From Simmondsia chinensis (lineage: Eukaryota > Streptophyta > Magnoliopsida > Caryophyllales > Simmondsiaceae): 64,000 bases of DNA. The number at the start of each line of letters is the position of its first letter. Position 1 is the first letter of the stretch. A model generated the notes under the pieces. That model worked only from the letters and a program-made list of their open reading frames with translations, did no database searches and had not been told where the DNA came from. Below, piece after piece: positions 33,230-43,971 of this stretch. The stretch covers positions 24,065,739 through 24,129,738 of the forward strand of contig JAGTTD010000010.1 of the NCBI GenBank assembly GCA_018398585.1, in the 5' to 3' direction. A program made the translations under genes and the position numbers.

Positions 33230-34480
33230 AACACATTAAATGGCTGAGCATGAACCAGTTTCACTTCTCTCTATTCTTCTTGAAAGGGCATCAGCAATAA
33301 AATTTTCTTTGTCACTTCGATATTTTATTCAATAGCATAAACCCAACATCTTGATAAGTCCTTTTTGCTACACTTTAATTGTGATCTTCGGTTCAAGAAG
33401 ATACTTGAGGCTTTGGTGATCAGTTCTAATGACGAAATGATGACCCTTAGGATAATGTCTCCACTTTTACACTGCCATAAGTATAGCCAAGCATTCCGTT
33501 TCATAAATGGAGAGGTACTAGCTCTTTGGCCTAAGGGCTTGACTAAGAAATTCCATTAGTCTTCCCTTTTGAGACAGAACTGGTCCTACTCCCATACTAC
33601 TTGCGTCAGTCTCCAGAACAAAAGACTTACCAAAATCTGGTATGATCAAGATCATAAGAATGCAACCTTTTCAAAAGATCAGTTAATGGCTTGGCCAATA
33701 CTCCATATCCAGCTATGAACTTCCTGTAGTATCCAGTCAATCCAAGAAATCCTCTCAGTTACTTAAGGGTTAGAGGAACAAGCCACTGTTTCATTGCTTG
33801 TTTCTTACTCGGATTTGTTGCCACTCCTTCACTTGAAACAATGTGTCCCAAGTATTCCACTTGAGTATGAGGAAATGAGCATTTAGAAAGCCTGGCATAC
33901 AACTTGTTCTTGTGCATAATCAGAAAGACTGCCTAGTGTGCTTGACATGTAATTCCAGTGAAGGATTGTAATCCGGAATTTCATCAAAGAATACCATCAC
34001 AAACTTCCTCAAATATGCTTTGAACACTTGATTCATCAATACCTGAAATGTAGCTGAAGCATTGGTTAAAAAAGATGCACAACCGCAAATTCGTAACGCC
34101 CATGATGTGTCCTGAAGGAAGTCTTGTGAATGTCCTTGTCTAACACCCTAATCTAATGATACCCCTACCTCAGATCCAACTTGGAATAATACTAGGATCT
34201 ATTAAGCTCATCTAACAAATCATTAATAATAGGAATTGGAAACTTATCCTTAATTGTGAGAGAATTGCGATGGCTGTAATCAACACACATTTGAGAAGAT
34301 CCATCCTTCTTCTTAACAAGGATCATCGTAGAAGCAAAAGGACTATGACCATGTCTAATGAAATTTGTCTTCAAAAGCGCCTTAACCTGTCTTTCAATCT
34401 CACTTTTCTGAGAGTGAGGATACTTATAGGGCCTTAGATTAACTGGATTGGAACTAACCTTGAGAGGGATAGCCGAATAA
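33230..34480 (-). pseudogene. Reverse transcriptase and RNase H of element B
   Basis: The RT start is in 34192-34374 (SPFASTMILVKKKDGSSQMC, VDYSHRN, IPIINDLLDEL). The catalytic box at about 33965-34000 reads FVMVFFDEIPDY; active relatives, and element C in this window, have FFDDILVY, so the second Asp is Glu. The thumb and RNase H (33230-33800) are read in several frames with stops. The sequence is complete in length but not translatable. Confidence 0.85.
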
Positions 34481-34580
34481 ACAAATCTTCATATTCTTGT
34501 AACAATCTTCCGATAGAAGGGTTAGAATTTACCCGAGTTATATCTGGACTAGCAATGATGGAGAACACATGCTCAATCCA

Positions 34581-35714
34581 CTAATATTTTTCCTTTCTGA
34601 CCATCTTCCCAAGGCTCTTTCCCTTCATCAATTGCAATTGTCCACACTCCATAATTCCTTGCAATGTCACCCTCTGACCTTCTCTTTCAAAAGTAAGAGA
34701 CAACTGAGCAAAATCAAAGATCAAAGGGCTATTGGTTTTCATCCAGTCCACCCCTAGGACCATATCACAACCCCTCAACTTAAGTACTCTTAAATCGTAC
34801 TCAAATTGATGTCCTTGCATCATCCAATAGAAACCTTTACATTTCATCTGTGTGAACATTAAGTTCTCATTAGCAACTGTTGCAACTAAAGGATTGGTCT
34901 TGAACATCTCATGCCCCATCAGCTTCACTACCTCTGGATCCACAACACCATGCGTGCTACCACTGTTTATCAAAATCAGCATATGCTTGTGTCCAACCTC
35001 TCCTTTGATTCTTATCGTACTATGATAACCATTTCTAGTTAGAGCTTGTACAGATATCTCCATTTCATCATCGTCAGAGTCCCCTTGCTCTTCTTCTTTC
35101 TGATTCCCAACAACTTCTTGAACATACAGAACCTCAATGTCATCACAAGCCTCCTCTTTAGTGATAGTCATTAACAGCTTCGGATTACACTTATGTCCAA
35201 AGAAGTACTTATGGTTACATTTAAAACATAATCCTCGATTCTTTTTTTCTTCTAAACTCAATGCCTTTGAACCACCAGCAGGGAGTGGTCTGCTGAATAG
35301 GTGATGATTGTGGAGCCTTGGCCTTCTGTCCATCAGATCTAGCCGAACTGTAGCTTCCATCATATTTGCTTTTGAGAATTGAGTCAATGTCCCTGGGTTC
35401 AGTGCCTTAACCAAATTTATAATTCTTGGTTTGAGGCCACTTATGAAGCAGGATATGTAATAGGGCTCATTGGCTCCAGGGTTAACTGTCAACATTCTAG
35501 CCCTCAAATTTTCAAAGCAAGTCATATGTTCCCTCACTGAAGATGTTTGAGCCAATTTTTTTAAAAGATCGATCACCTCAGCCCAATCTTCTTCTCCATA
35601 CCTCTCACAAAGTTCACTCACAAACTCGGCCCAAGCTAAGGATGGATTGATGCATATCAAGCAGTAGTACCGGACTTCCTGATATCCATGTAGATATACC
35701 GTAGCTAACTCCAC
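34581..35714 (-). pseudogene. Gag-protease frame of element B, 377 codons
   Basis: One uninterrupted frame joins the C-terminal capsid (FVSELCERYGEEDWAEV; QTSSVREHMTCFENLRARM), a zinc knuckle of the form CFKCNHKYFFGHKC near residue 175, an acidic linker, and a retropepsin that ends RGCDMVLGVDWM. The protease site near residue 250 reads LILINSGST; retropepsins need Asp where Asn stands. So this longest open frame of B encodes an inactive protease. The N-terminal part of Gag continues upstream in another frame. Confidence 0.85.
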
Positions 35715-35728
35715 ATTCTCTGTTTCAT

Positions 35729-36221
35729 CTATATGATAGAATCGAAAGTACTTCTCACACCTCTTAATCCATGACTGTGGTTGCTTTCCATCAAACGACT
35801 AAATTTCAATATGAGGTTGTCTGAATCCCTGACTTCTTCCACAAAATGTTCCATTCCCACTAACTCCAAGGGACTATGGTTGCAGGATGTCTGGAGGATG
35901 ATCGTGCTGACTAGCAGCTGATAATACACCAGCTCCTGTAGGTAGATTATGCCTCATGATTTGCTGTTGTAATCCATTGATCTTCAATTCACTGTGCTGA
36001 GAGTGTTGATATAACTTCTCAGCTAGCTTTTAATCTTGTGATTGTTGCATCCTTACAAACATTTCCTCCATTTTCTTCATTGGAAGTCTCAATTGTTCAC
36101 ATTGATTAACTTCTACATTAGCTCCAGCATTTGCACCAATAGCAGCAGCATAAGTAGCATTTGCTCGAGTTATCACTTGCCTAGCCATTGGTACTGTCTT
36201 CTTGCATCTAACTAGCTCCAA
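35729..36221 (-). pseudogene. Gag N-terminus of element B
   Basis: Frames at 36030-36221 and 35729-35929 together correspond to the Gag N-terminus of elements A and C: basic start (MELVRCKKTVPMARQVITRA), alanine-rich stretch, then a Glu/Gln-rich helical segment, and the capsid start with CEKYFRFYHID-like sequence near 35730-35765. Stops interrupt the middle. Confidence 0.7.
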
Positions 36222-36256
36222 TCAATCAACAAGCGATCAATCGACAGCGCACACAA

Positions 36257-36270
36257 GCTCTAATACCAAT
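36257..36270 (-). other. Primer-binding site of element B
   Basis: On the minus strand ATTGGTATTAGAGC directly follows the LTR; it is one base off the initiator-Met site. Confidence 0.85.
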
Positions 36271-36630
36271 TGTTATGATTTAAGACAAACTTGAATCATA
36301 AACTTAAGATAATAGAGTATGAGATAAGCAGAGAAGTGAAAGAGATGAGAATTAGAGAAAAATTAGGGTTGAGAGAGGAAAGAGATCAATTTTGTATTTC
36401 ATGAATCAAGAGTACAAGATATTATGCATATTACTACACAAGGTGAAAGACGGCTAAATATAATGCATCAATACGAGCTTAAATCGACTCAACAAGCCTT
36501 CCCGCCAAAACAAGCCTTACTTGCTAACTAACCAAAACAATTTCCCTGCCAAAATTACATTTGAATGAACAATGAAAAATTCACAGCTAACAACAGCTAA
36601 CGATGTAGAAAATACTTCACAGTCATGACA
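36271..36630 (-). repeat. 5' LTR of element B
   Basis: From TGTTATGATTTAAGAC to CACAGTCATGACA, 360 bp, paired with 31404-31763. Several substitutions separate the two copies. Confidence 0.9.
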
Positions 36631-37194
36631 AAGACTGGTCCATCTCCCACGCTTCTTATGTGGTTGATTTTTATCGGCAGTAGCAACAGGCTGGACTCAG
36701 TTTGCTTGTCATTGCGGACCTTGGCTTCCTGTTGGTTGAGGTGCCTTTTTCTATAGCTTCCTCCTCTTATGAGTTCAAGTAAGACTAAAATGTAATGATT
36801 TAAGATTAATCTTGGATCATAACATAGAATAGGTGAAGAATTAGAGTAAAGATGATAAGAGAATTAGAGAATTTTGAGGAGAAGTAGAGAGAATTAGGGT
36901 TGAGAGGAGAAGATACAAATCATTATCATTCATCAATGCCTAATTACAAACCAAAACAAGCAACTTATACTCCTCTTAGTAATATCTAGCAAAGTACTTC
37001 ACCTAGACACTTCAACAACTACCAACTAACCTTCCCTCCAATACTAACCGAATCCCTCTCTTTCACCTAATTATTAACGGCTAATGAATTTATTAGGCTA
37101 TTCTAATGACTTAAACTACTCTTTTACAATCTTGATTACAATCGTCACTTATTAGTACTCAATTCCATGTGCCCCCTCTTCTCAAATCATGACA

Positions 37195-38622
37195 ATACTT
37201 CCCTCTTTAAAGATTCAGACAAGAATCTTTGTAGAGAAGTTGTAGTATTGAACAACTCTTGATGTTGATCTGTTTCAAGATGTGAAATGCCTGTTGTTGC
37301 TAACATTGAAGCTTCATAATTGATGCTGACTGAGAGACTTGAGACTGCTTCCTAACTAATATGCATGCAGCCACAACTTGGATTTCCAGTCTACTCCTGT
37401 AGTTGCTTCCAACCCATTTCTAATCAACTTCAGCACTCCTACAGCAGTCTTGCTTTCATTTTTTTTGCAACATGGTGTGAAAAATCTTGCGAATCTACTC
37501 CCAGTTGAGGGGTTTCACAATGAAATGATCATTGCTGTTGAACATGACTTGAATGCTCTTGAGACGTTGCTGAATCACACAAGTTTGCATACCATTCTCC
37601 ATCTTTCTCTTCTTGTCTTCCCAACTAGCTATAACAAATTAAAAGTCCCTAATGTTAGGGTTCATACCTTGCCTCCATTCCACAGCAGCAGTTATCCTTC
37701 TTTCCTTCCCATACTCAACCAAGGCCTCAATTGCCATCTTCTACATCAATACGTCACTTTGTTTACTAACTTTAGCTGCAAACAAGAAGTAAACATCCTC
37801 TTTAGACCCCTCAATGTCAAACAACCAAAAAATTTTAGATGAAACAAAATCAATAGAATGCTTTCTTGTGCACCAAATCAGCATACACTATGGAGTAATT
37901 GAACCTTTGGCCCAAATTTTGTGAACATTATCAAACCAAGGCAAATTTTCAAGAGCCGTAGCAAGACTCCAGTGGAATTCATTTATGTTTTGAGCTCCCA
38001 CAGAGGCCCAATGATCTGAATTATTCAGTTTTCAACACATGAATTCCAGATCCTGCACATAACCTTCAGTTCTTATCTGAACCTCCTATTGCTTCTTACA
38101 TTTCAATGAGTCATTCAATCTTGTATTTACTCCTACAGCACAGTCTAAGAACATATGATTTTACTCAACTCTTATGTAATCTTGCAACATATGGAGATCA
38201 ATTTTAGATTTGATCATGTTATCCTTGCTGTACAGCCCAATGGTAACATCATAATCTGCCGTTAGTCTCATGTATAGCTTGCCAACAGGAACATTTTCTT
38301 CTCTTAGTTAACCTTTTGGATGATGGAGGAAAAACCTAAGAATGTAGGAGTTCTTACATGAGCTTGTATCCTTGGAAGACGCTCCTCACTCTTAGCTTGA
38401 CTAACACAAGCATCTAACTTCTGTCCAAACTTCCTTGCTAATTCAGTAATAGAACCCCATCAAAACCTGCTTGGAATGATCTTTAAGTCCAAACATGAAC
38501 TCTTGCTTTCCATTACATTCCATCCATTAAAGCATCCTCTCTTTTCTTCTCACTTTTGAGCTAACAAACTTAGCTACCCAAACACTTGCGCTGTTGACTT
38601 CATACCTGTTGTTCTCAACAAA
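37195..38622 (-). pseudogene. Element E downstream region, broken frames
   Basis: Minus-strand sequence looks like former coding DNA, with many stops. The phrase FLFAAKVSKQSDVLM at about 37745-37790 resembles CLFATKDSKQSQV in element D. The end near the LTR includes a segment ELFNTTTSLQRFLSES. No RT, integrase or other known domain is visible. The + strand frame at 37378-37842 is probably a chance shadow. Confidence 0.45.
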
Positions 38623-39405
38623 TTACTCCTTTTCTTTTAGATTAGGTGGCCTGTTGTTAGTGTTCTTAGATGAATAAACACTAGCCCCATGAAATTGTGC
38701 CTGCATTTGGATTTGATCTTTCAATTTTTCCAGCGGAACAGATTGATCTATAGAAAAAACAGCTTGATGTTTTATTGAATTTGTTTGCACTGTAGTAGCA
38801 TCACCCTGATTTTGTGCTGAACTTGTATCAATGATGACAGAATTCTTCATTCCCCTTTCCATATTCAACATCCTTTTGATCCAAGAAGATGCTCTAAGTC
38901 TATCAATTGACCACAACACCATCTTAGGTTGCCCCAATTCCAAATCCTTGAGCATGTTATACTTGTCAAGAAACACCTTATTTTCCTTACAAAGTAGAAA
39001 ATCTAAAGGTCTTCCATTCTAGACCAAGATTGGCTTGATCAATGCACTTAATCACTTGCTTGAATAAAACTTTTTAAGATTAAGGCGAACTACTGCTTTG
39101 ATCTCAATTTTCTGCTGCATTCTGAGCTTAAATCTCAGCTTTTTGATGCTCAAAATCATGATTTGCACACGTGGTTCGATTGGAGCAACTTGAGGTGGTT
39201 CAACATTTTGCACTTTAGGCCGTAATGAATTAAATTCAGACAGTAATGCATCATTTCGAGGTCGAGTTGCTCCAAGTACATCCCCATTTGAAGTTGATCT
39301 TATACTGCTTGACATTCCAATAGCAGCTTGCTCTATTAGATCCTCAATTGGCACACAATCCTTCTCCTTATGAGGTTGATCTTGCATCTCCAATGGCTCG
39401 TTCAC
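38623..39405 (-). pseudogene. Element E middle hypothetical frames
   Basis: Two frames of 117 codons each (38623-38976 and 39052-39405) follow the RRM-like frame. The upstream one is acidic then basic (KEKDCVPIEDLIEQAAIGMS; MQQKIEIKAVVRLNLKKF). The downstream one contains LGQPKMVLWSIDRLRASSWI and ends in a polar stretch. They are in different phases and may be parts of one protein broken by small indels. I recognise no domain. Confidence 0.45.
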
Positions 39406-39441
39406 AACCTTGTGTTGATCATGCTTAATTTCAAGCTCATA

Positions 39442-39966
39442 CTATTTTGGCTGTGGCATTACTTGCGGTAAGTCTAACGTCCTTTGAAGAATTTGCTCAA
39501 TCTTTTTACAATGTTGCTCCAAAATTTCCATACTCCTCAGAGTCAAGCAGTCTGTTTGATCAATCTTAACACAACTCCCACTCAATTGTTCGTGTTTACT
39601 CTCAAATGCATCACTAATTTGAATATCTAACCAACAATAATTGTCATAGATATTTCTTTCATGTAGCTGAATTAATGTTGTATTAGCTTGTTTACTTGAA
39701 GAAAAGATCACTTGTGCTTCAACCTCTGGGGTTGATATTGGAGTGACTTCAATTCTTTCAACATGACCATAGGGGTAAAAAACTTTGCAAAGGATATCTT
39801 CGGTGATAGGATAAAGGACATTCAAAATTTTTACCAAAAGTGTAGTATCATTGAAGACGTTACTTTGGATGAAGCCAATCTCGTTTATCTCTTTAATCTT
39901 CAAAAATGAATTGCAACAGCACATGAATCCATTTTTGCCTTCTTTGTATGCCAACAATTCAGCCAA
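39442..39966 (-). pseudogene. Element E RRM-like (PTB-type) frame, 174 codons
   Basis: Residues about 45-115 look like an RNA-recognition motif of polypyrimidine-tract-binding protein type. ILNVLYPITEDILCKVFYPY is close to the LYPVTxxxLxxVFxxYG start of plant PTB RRMs. Then GHVERIEV, a strand with AQVIFSSSKQANTTLIQLHE and the end RNIYDNYCWLDIQIS follow, matching the NIYDxxCxLxIxxS end of those domains. A helical, charged C-terminus follows (EILEQHCKKIEQILQRT). The frame lies where gag would be and opens right beside the broken edge of E. A host-derived domain is the best reading; chance similarity cannot be excluded without a search. Confidence 0.6.
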
Positions 39967-39987
39967 TGTTTCACAATCCTACTCAGT

Positions 39988-40828
39988 TAAATGGTGATCA
40001 AGCATTTAAAACTTGTGAGGAACAATGATAAACTCTTCAACAACGTAATAACAAAACATTGAATACGTTGAATTAGAAATGAGCGTATATTGTTGTAGCC
40101 TTGGAATAACAAAATTAGTTCATGATAAATTTAATGTAAGGCATTTTTAACACAAAAATCATGAACTTAGAAGAAGAAAAGGCTAGAAAGAACTTAAAAA
40201 TACAAAATTACTAACCAAACTTTTTCCTCGTTCCTTTTCATTCCTTCACCCGATTTTTTTCTTAACTCTTTCTCACTTTCTTTGTGTTTCTTGATGGATG
40301 AAGGATGCTTCAACACTTCACAAACCTCCCTTATTTATAGGATTTGAGGAGGGAAAAAAATATGAATAAAAATTGTACATACTTGCTCCTCATTTGCTAG
40401 AACTTGCGGTTGCTTCTCAACTTGATTGTTGTTCTTTTTTTTTTTCCTTTCTGATTTCCACCGCCCAAACCTACAAAATCATATCAATATGATGTTGTTT
40501 GTGTGATATACGATTTATTTGAGCTATAAAATATAGATAATATTGCCGCCCAATGCTACTTGTGTTATTTTATGTTGTTTTTTGGGTAAACCATGAGAAT
40601 TGGTATGGTTTTGCTATTTTTTTCATTTATTTGATGTATGTTGCTTTTACTTGTTGATGTTAATGATAAAACCTAGCAAGATTTTGTATAAAATGAGTGT
40701 TTTTTCAAGAAAATAAGAATATAGTTGAAAACGAGCAAAACTGGGTAAAAGTGAAAAAAAATTTGATAAAAATGTTTTAAAATGAACTAAAATTATAGGA
40801 ATAATTATATACTAAATTGGACTTATCA
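39988..40828 (-). repeat. 3' LTR of element F, partial
   Basis: From TAAATGGTGATCAAGC to GGACTTATCA it matches 44511-45371 in the right LTR. The part matching 43972-44510 is absent, and E begins instead. It is followed inside by AAATACCCCCAAACTTAAAA, a polypurine tract on the minus strand. Confidence 0.85.
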
Positions 40829-42814
40829 AAATACCCCCAAACTTAAAACTTGCTCATCCTCGAGCAAATCTAGACATTAAAGCACATGATCTCATGCTTT
40901 TTAAGAATTTTTCCACAATTCAAAGCTATTATGCTCTTATTAGAAAAGAATGACCAAAGCTCAAAGTTTTAATGTTCTAAAGGCAAAACCATCATTTCTA
41001 AGGAAAAACTGTCAATTACCTAGGTAACCAAATTCAAAAGTTAGCTAAATAAATTAAGTTTATTCGTTCTTTCTAATCTAAATATATTCAAACCGGATAG
41101 AAAATAAAAATCATACCACTCATAACAAGACTTTATCAAGTATGCTCAAAACAAAAATTATACACAATAAGCATCTTTTTTCTTTGTCCCTCTCCCTTTT
41201 CTTTTTTTTTATCTAAGGAATTTATTTGCTCAAATCAATCTCGGCTCATGAGTATATCTTCAGTGAGAATCAAGCTCCGACTCCTAAGCGATGACCCATA
41301 AGTAAGAGAAGCCACACCCGAGGCACCCCCAATATTACCGTGTGAGCATATCTTCAGCGAGAATCAAGCTCCGACTCCTGGGTGATGACACATAAGTAAG
41401 AGAAGCAACCACTGAGATGCCCTTATTATGAATTCCCGAGTATTTCTTTAGTGAGAATCAAGCTCCGACTCTTGGGCGATGACCCATAAGTAAGAGAAGC
41501 CACCACTGAGATGTCCTCATAATGGGTAGCACATATCTTAAAATGTTTATAAATGGGATAGCGGTTCTAGAAATACTTTTCTCTCTTCTTTTTTTTTTTT
41601 TTTCCTATTCTTGATTTAGGCATAACTTTTCAAAATCTATTGTGTAAATAAAAATCTTAATGCAATCCATACAAATTTGAGCATCTTTTAATCAGGATGA
41701 AAAGTAAAATAGCCATGCTAACTAGTGAACTCAAATACCATGGTTTTATCAAGATAGTGCTTAGACTAGATCGTGTTTTGCAATTAGAACAAAAAAACAA
41801 TTGATTGCCAGGTCATTCAAATCTAACTAAAGTAAAGGTGCTAAAAGGAGTAGAAAAATTGCCTAAAAAGCATGCTGATAAGTTCTCTTTTTTTGTAAAT
41901 AAAAAAATTGTTTCAAAATGACTAACTATCAAAACTATAAAAAATAGACAATCGTTTTGTTGGCCGACACTATCTACATCCTCATACAAAGGCTCCGAAC
42001 TATGGGAGGCACTAAAGCCTACTCTAAAACATAAAACAGTCAACTTTTTGAAAAAAAATTTGTTCAAAATTTTAAAAATTGTTCACCCACCCCCAAACAT
42101 AAAGTTAACATTGGCCCGAATGTTAAAAGAAAAAGAACGAAGCAGTAGGTGAGAGATACTTCCTAGGTTTGAGGATCAACTTTTTGATGGCTAATGTCGT
42201 GATCAAGTTACTCCCAAATTTGTTTCAAAAACTTGTTGAACGAAATGTACAAAAATATTAGAAAATAATAAAAATAAAAGAGAATTCAAAGAAAAGAAGT
42301 AAGGAAAGAAAAACTTGGGTTGCCTCCTATGAAGCGCTTTTAGTTATAGTTGTTAGCTCGACTTTCTGATGATGATCTATCCCGTGTCTTAAAGGAGAAT
42401 GGAGTTTCCTCGATCCACCCTCAATGACCATTTTCTTCCGTGGATCTTTTTTATACCCTTCTTTACACGACCACCTCCGCCTCCTCTAATCTTGAGATCC
42501 TTGAACCTGATTTGCGACAACTTGAATTTTTTTTTTCAATCTTTTTGCAATTTTTCAATGAGGCATCCATGGTTCCGAAAACCTATGACTTCATTAGACA
42601 AGCTTGGCACTCTATTTTGATAATCGGTGGTGGTGGATTGGTCAAGATAGATTTGGTCATTGGTAGCGATGGGTCAATCAAGGGGGTTATGTCACATTGA
42701 GGTGGATCTTCTAATGTGTTATCGTCCCTCAATGTTACGGTGTTAGTTTGTTCCCCTGGGTCATTGATGGTATTGCTAGGCAAGGAATATTTGGGCCTCT
42801 AATGTAGTCCCTAC
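40829..42814 (-). other. Element F 3' region with a 105-bp repeat
   Basis: Non-coding as read. A unit containing GAGAATCAAGCTCCGACTCC, GATGACCCATAAGTAAGAGA and AGCCACCACTGAGATGCC is present three times between about 41240 and 41530. The same unit occurs twice at the matching place in G (54140-54310) and twice in G' (63170-63350). Pyrimidine runs occur at 41178-41210 and 41588-41604. Small open frames at 42399-42700 show no domain. Confidence 0.7.
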
Positions 42815-43306
42815 TTAAGTTTCTAAATTTTGGATGGATGCTTCTTGATTTCTAAAGCTAGCCATGGTTTCTTGAGTAAAATATGTCCATTCATGCCTAG
42901 GCTCCCAAAACATCTTTTCTAAGTCATATTTCTTTTCTTGATGCGGATGTATGGGTGGCGAAGGTGCTTCATGATGGTTCCATGAAAAATTAGAAGCGTT
43001 CATCCATCCTTGACTGTAGGTGCTGGAGTAGGAAATATACTGGGGTTGGTTGTAATTTGACATGAAGGTAACTTGTTCAAAATCCCATGTGGACAAGCTA
43101 TTACCCATTGGACATTCCATAGTAGCATGGTTACCTGCACAAAATTCACATCTAGGAGTACGAGTAGCAATCATGTCATCTAATTGTTTATGAATTAGTG
43201 TGAGTTGAGCAGATATTGTACTAATTTCACAAATGCTCAATTGTCTCCTTGGTACAATTGGATATTGAGGTCTCATAAAGTTGTAACAATCCATCACTTT
43301 TAGCAC
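42815..43306 (-). pseudogene. Athila-like Gag C-terminus of element F
   Basis: The 163-codon frame contains CEFCAGNHATMECP, nearly identical to CEFCAGNHPCTEC in element G and spaced CX2CX3HX4C, followed by Tyr/Asn-rich sequence with GWMNASNFSWNHHE. It ends in a heptad-like NQEASIQNLET segment. The upstream capsid part and the downstream protease are both missing, so a large deletion starts right behind this frame. Confidence 0.82.
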
Positions 43307-43947
43307 TCTTTTTTTTTTTAATAAATAAGCTTAAAGTTAGAAGAAAAATAAAATTATTGAGAAAGATAAAAAAAAAAAAAAAAAAAAAAAAACAACAACC
43401 TTTGAAAACTCAGTTTTAAGAATGGGGCGTCAGCGATACTAAAGGTTTTGAAAAACTTAAAAGAAAAACTTAACTTTGAAGAACTAATATAGGTGAATTA
43501 AAAGTTAAAAAAAGTTAAAATTAATTAGAAAACTTATAAATACAACAATTTTAAAATAAAAGTTGAGAAAATAATGGTTTTAGGAAAAAAAAGGGGGGGG
43601 GGGGGGGGGGGGGGTAGGGGTTAGTAACACTAATGTTTTGAAAAATTTTAAAATAACAATTTTAACTCTTAAAATTTTAACAAAATGAACTTTTTAAGTA
43701 AAATAAAGATGAAACTAAGAAAAAAAATACAAGAAAAACAACAAAATAACACAAAACTAACAAATTTTAACAAAAACACAATTTTAGGGGTATGTTCTAT
43801 ACGAATTTTTCTTTTTTTTCAATGAATTCTTCTTTTCAAATGAATCAAATGAAAAATTTCTTACACTTGAATAAAATTTACAAATTATTAACAATTTCAA
43901 ATTAGCATCAAAACTAGTTGGTATCAATATCACTCAAATAAAGACAA
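43307..43947 (-). other. Element F leader with homopolymer runs
   Basis: AT-rich leader. It contains an A run of about 25 bases at 43367-43392 and an uninterrupted run of 22 G at 43593-43614. In G the matching place (about 61030) has only five G. No gene. Confidence 0.75.
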
Positions 43948-43965
43948 TCCCCGGCAATGGCGCCA
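43948..43965 (-). other. tRNA-Asp primer-binding site of element F
   Basis: On the minus strand TGGCGCCATTGCCGGGGA, one base off the perfect Athila site found in element G. Confidence 0.88.
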
Positions 43966-43971
43966 AAAACA

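Larger units (their letters stand above)
31404..36630 (-). mobile_element. Chromovirus-like Ty3/gypsy element B, nearly complete
   Basis: A 5.2-kb element with two 360-bp LTRs, flanking pentamers GAGAC (31399-31403) and AAGAC (36631-36635) that agree at four of five bases, a Met-tRNA primer site and the order Gag, PR, RT, RNase H, IN on the minus strand. All domains can be found, but several frame breaks and stops and at least three altered catalytic residues show that it is dead. The integrase C-terminus with LELPP...HPVFHVSLLK is the type found in chromoviruses such as Reina and Tekay; I see no clear chromodomain. Confidence 0.88.
36791..39987 (-). mobile_element. Non-autonomous LTR element E, 5' end lost
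   Basis: The left (3') LTR is 36791-37194, from TGTAATGATTTAAGATTAAT to AAATCATGACA. Its ends resemble the LTRs of B and C. An 8-bp stem AAAGATTC / GAATCTTT with a 6-base loop at 37209-37230 takes the place of the hairpin seen in B, C and D. Internal frames on the minus strand are not gag or pol. At 39987 the element stops abruptly within LTR sequence of F; its 5' LTR and leader are missing, and so are the first 540 bases of F's LTR, which suggests one deletion across both. Confidence 0.65.

Noticed and set aside
37378..37842. 154-codon + strand frame
   Set aside because: It is opposite to the coding direction of element E, and the minus strand shows broken but more protein-like sequence related to element D.
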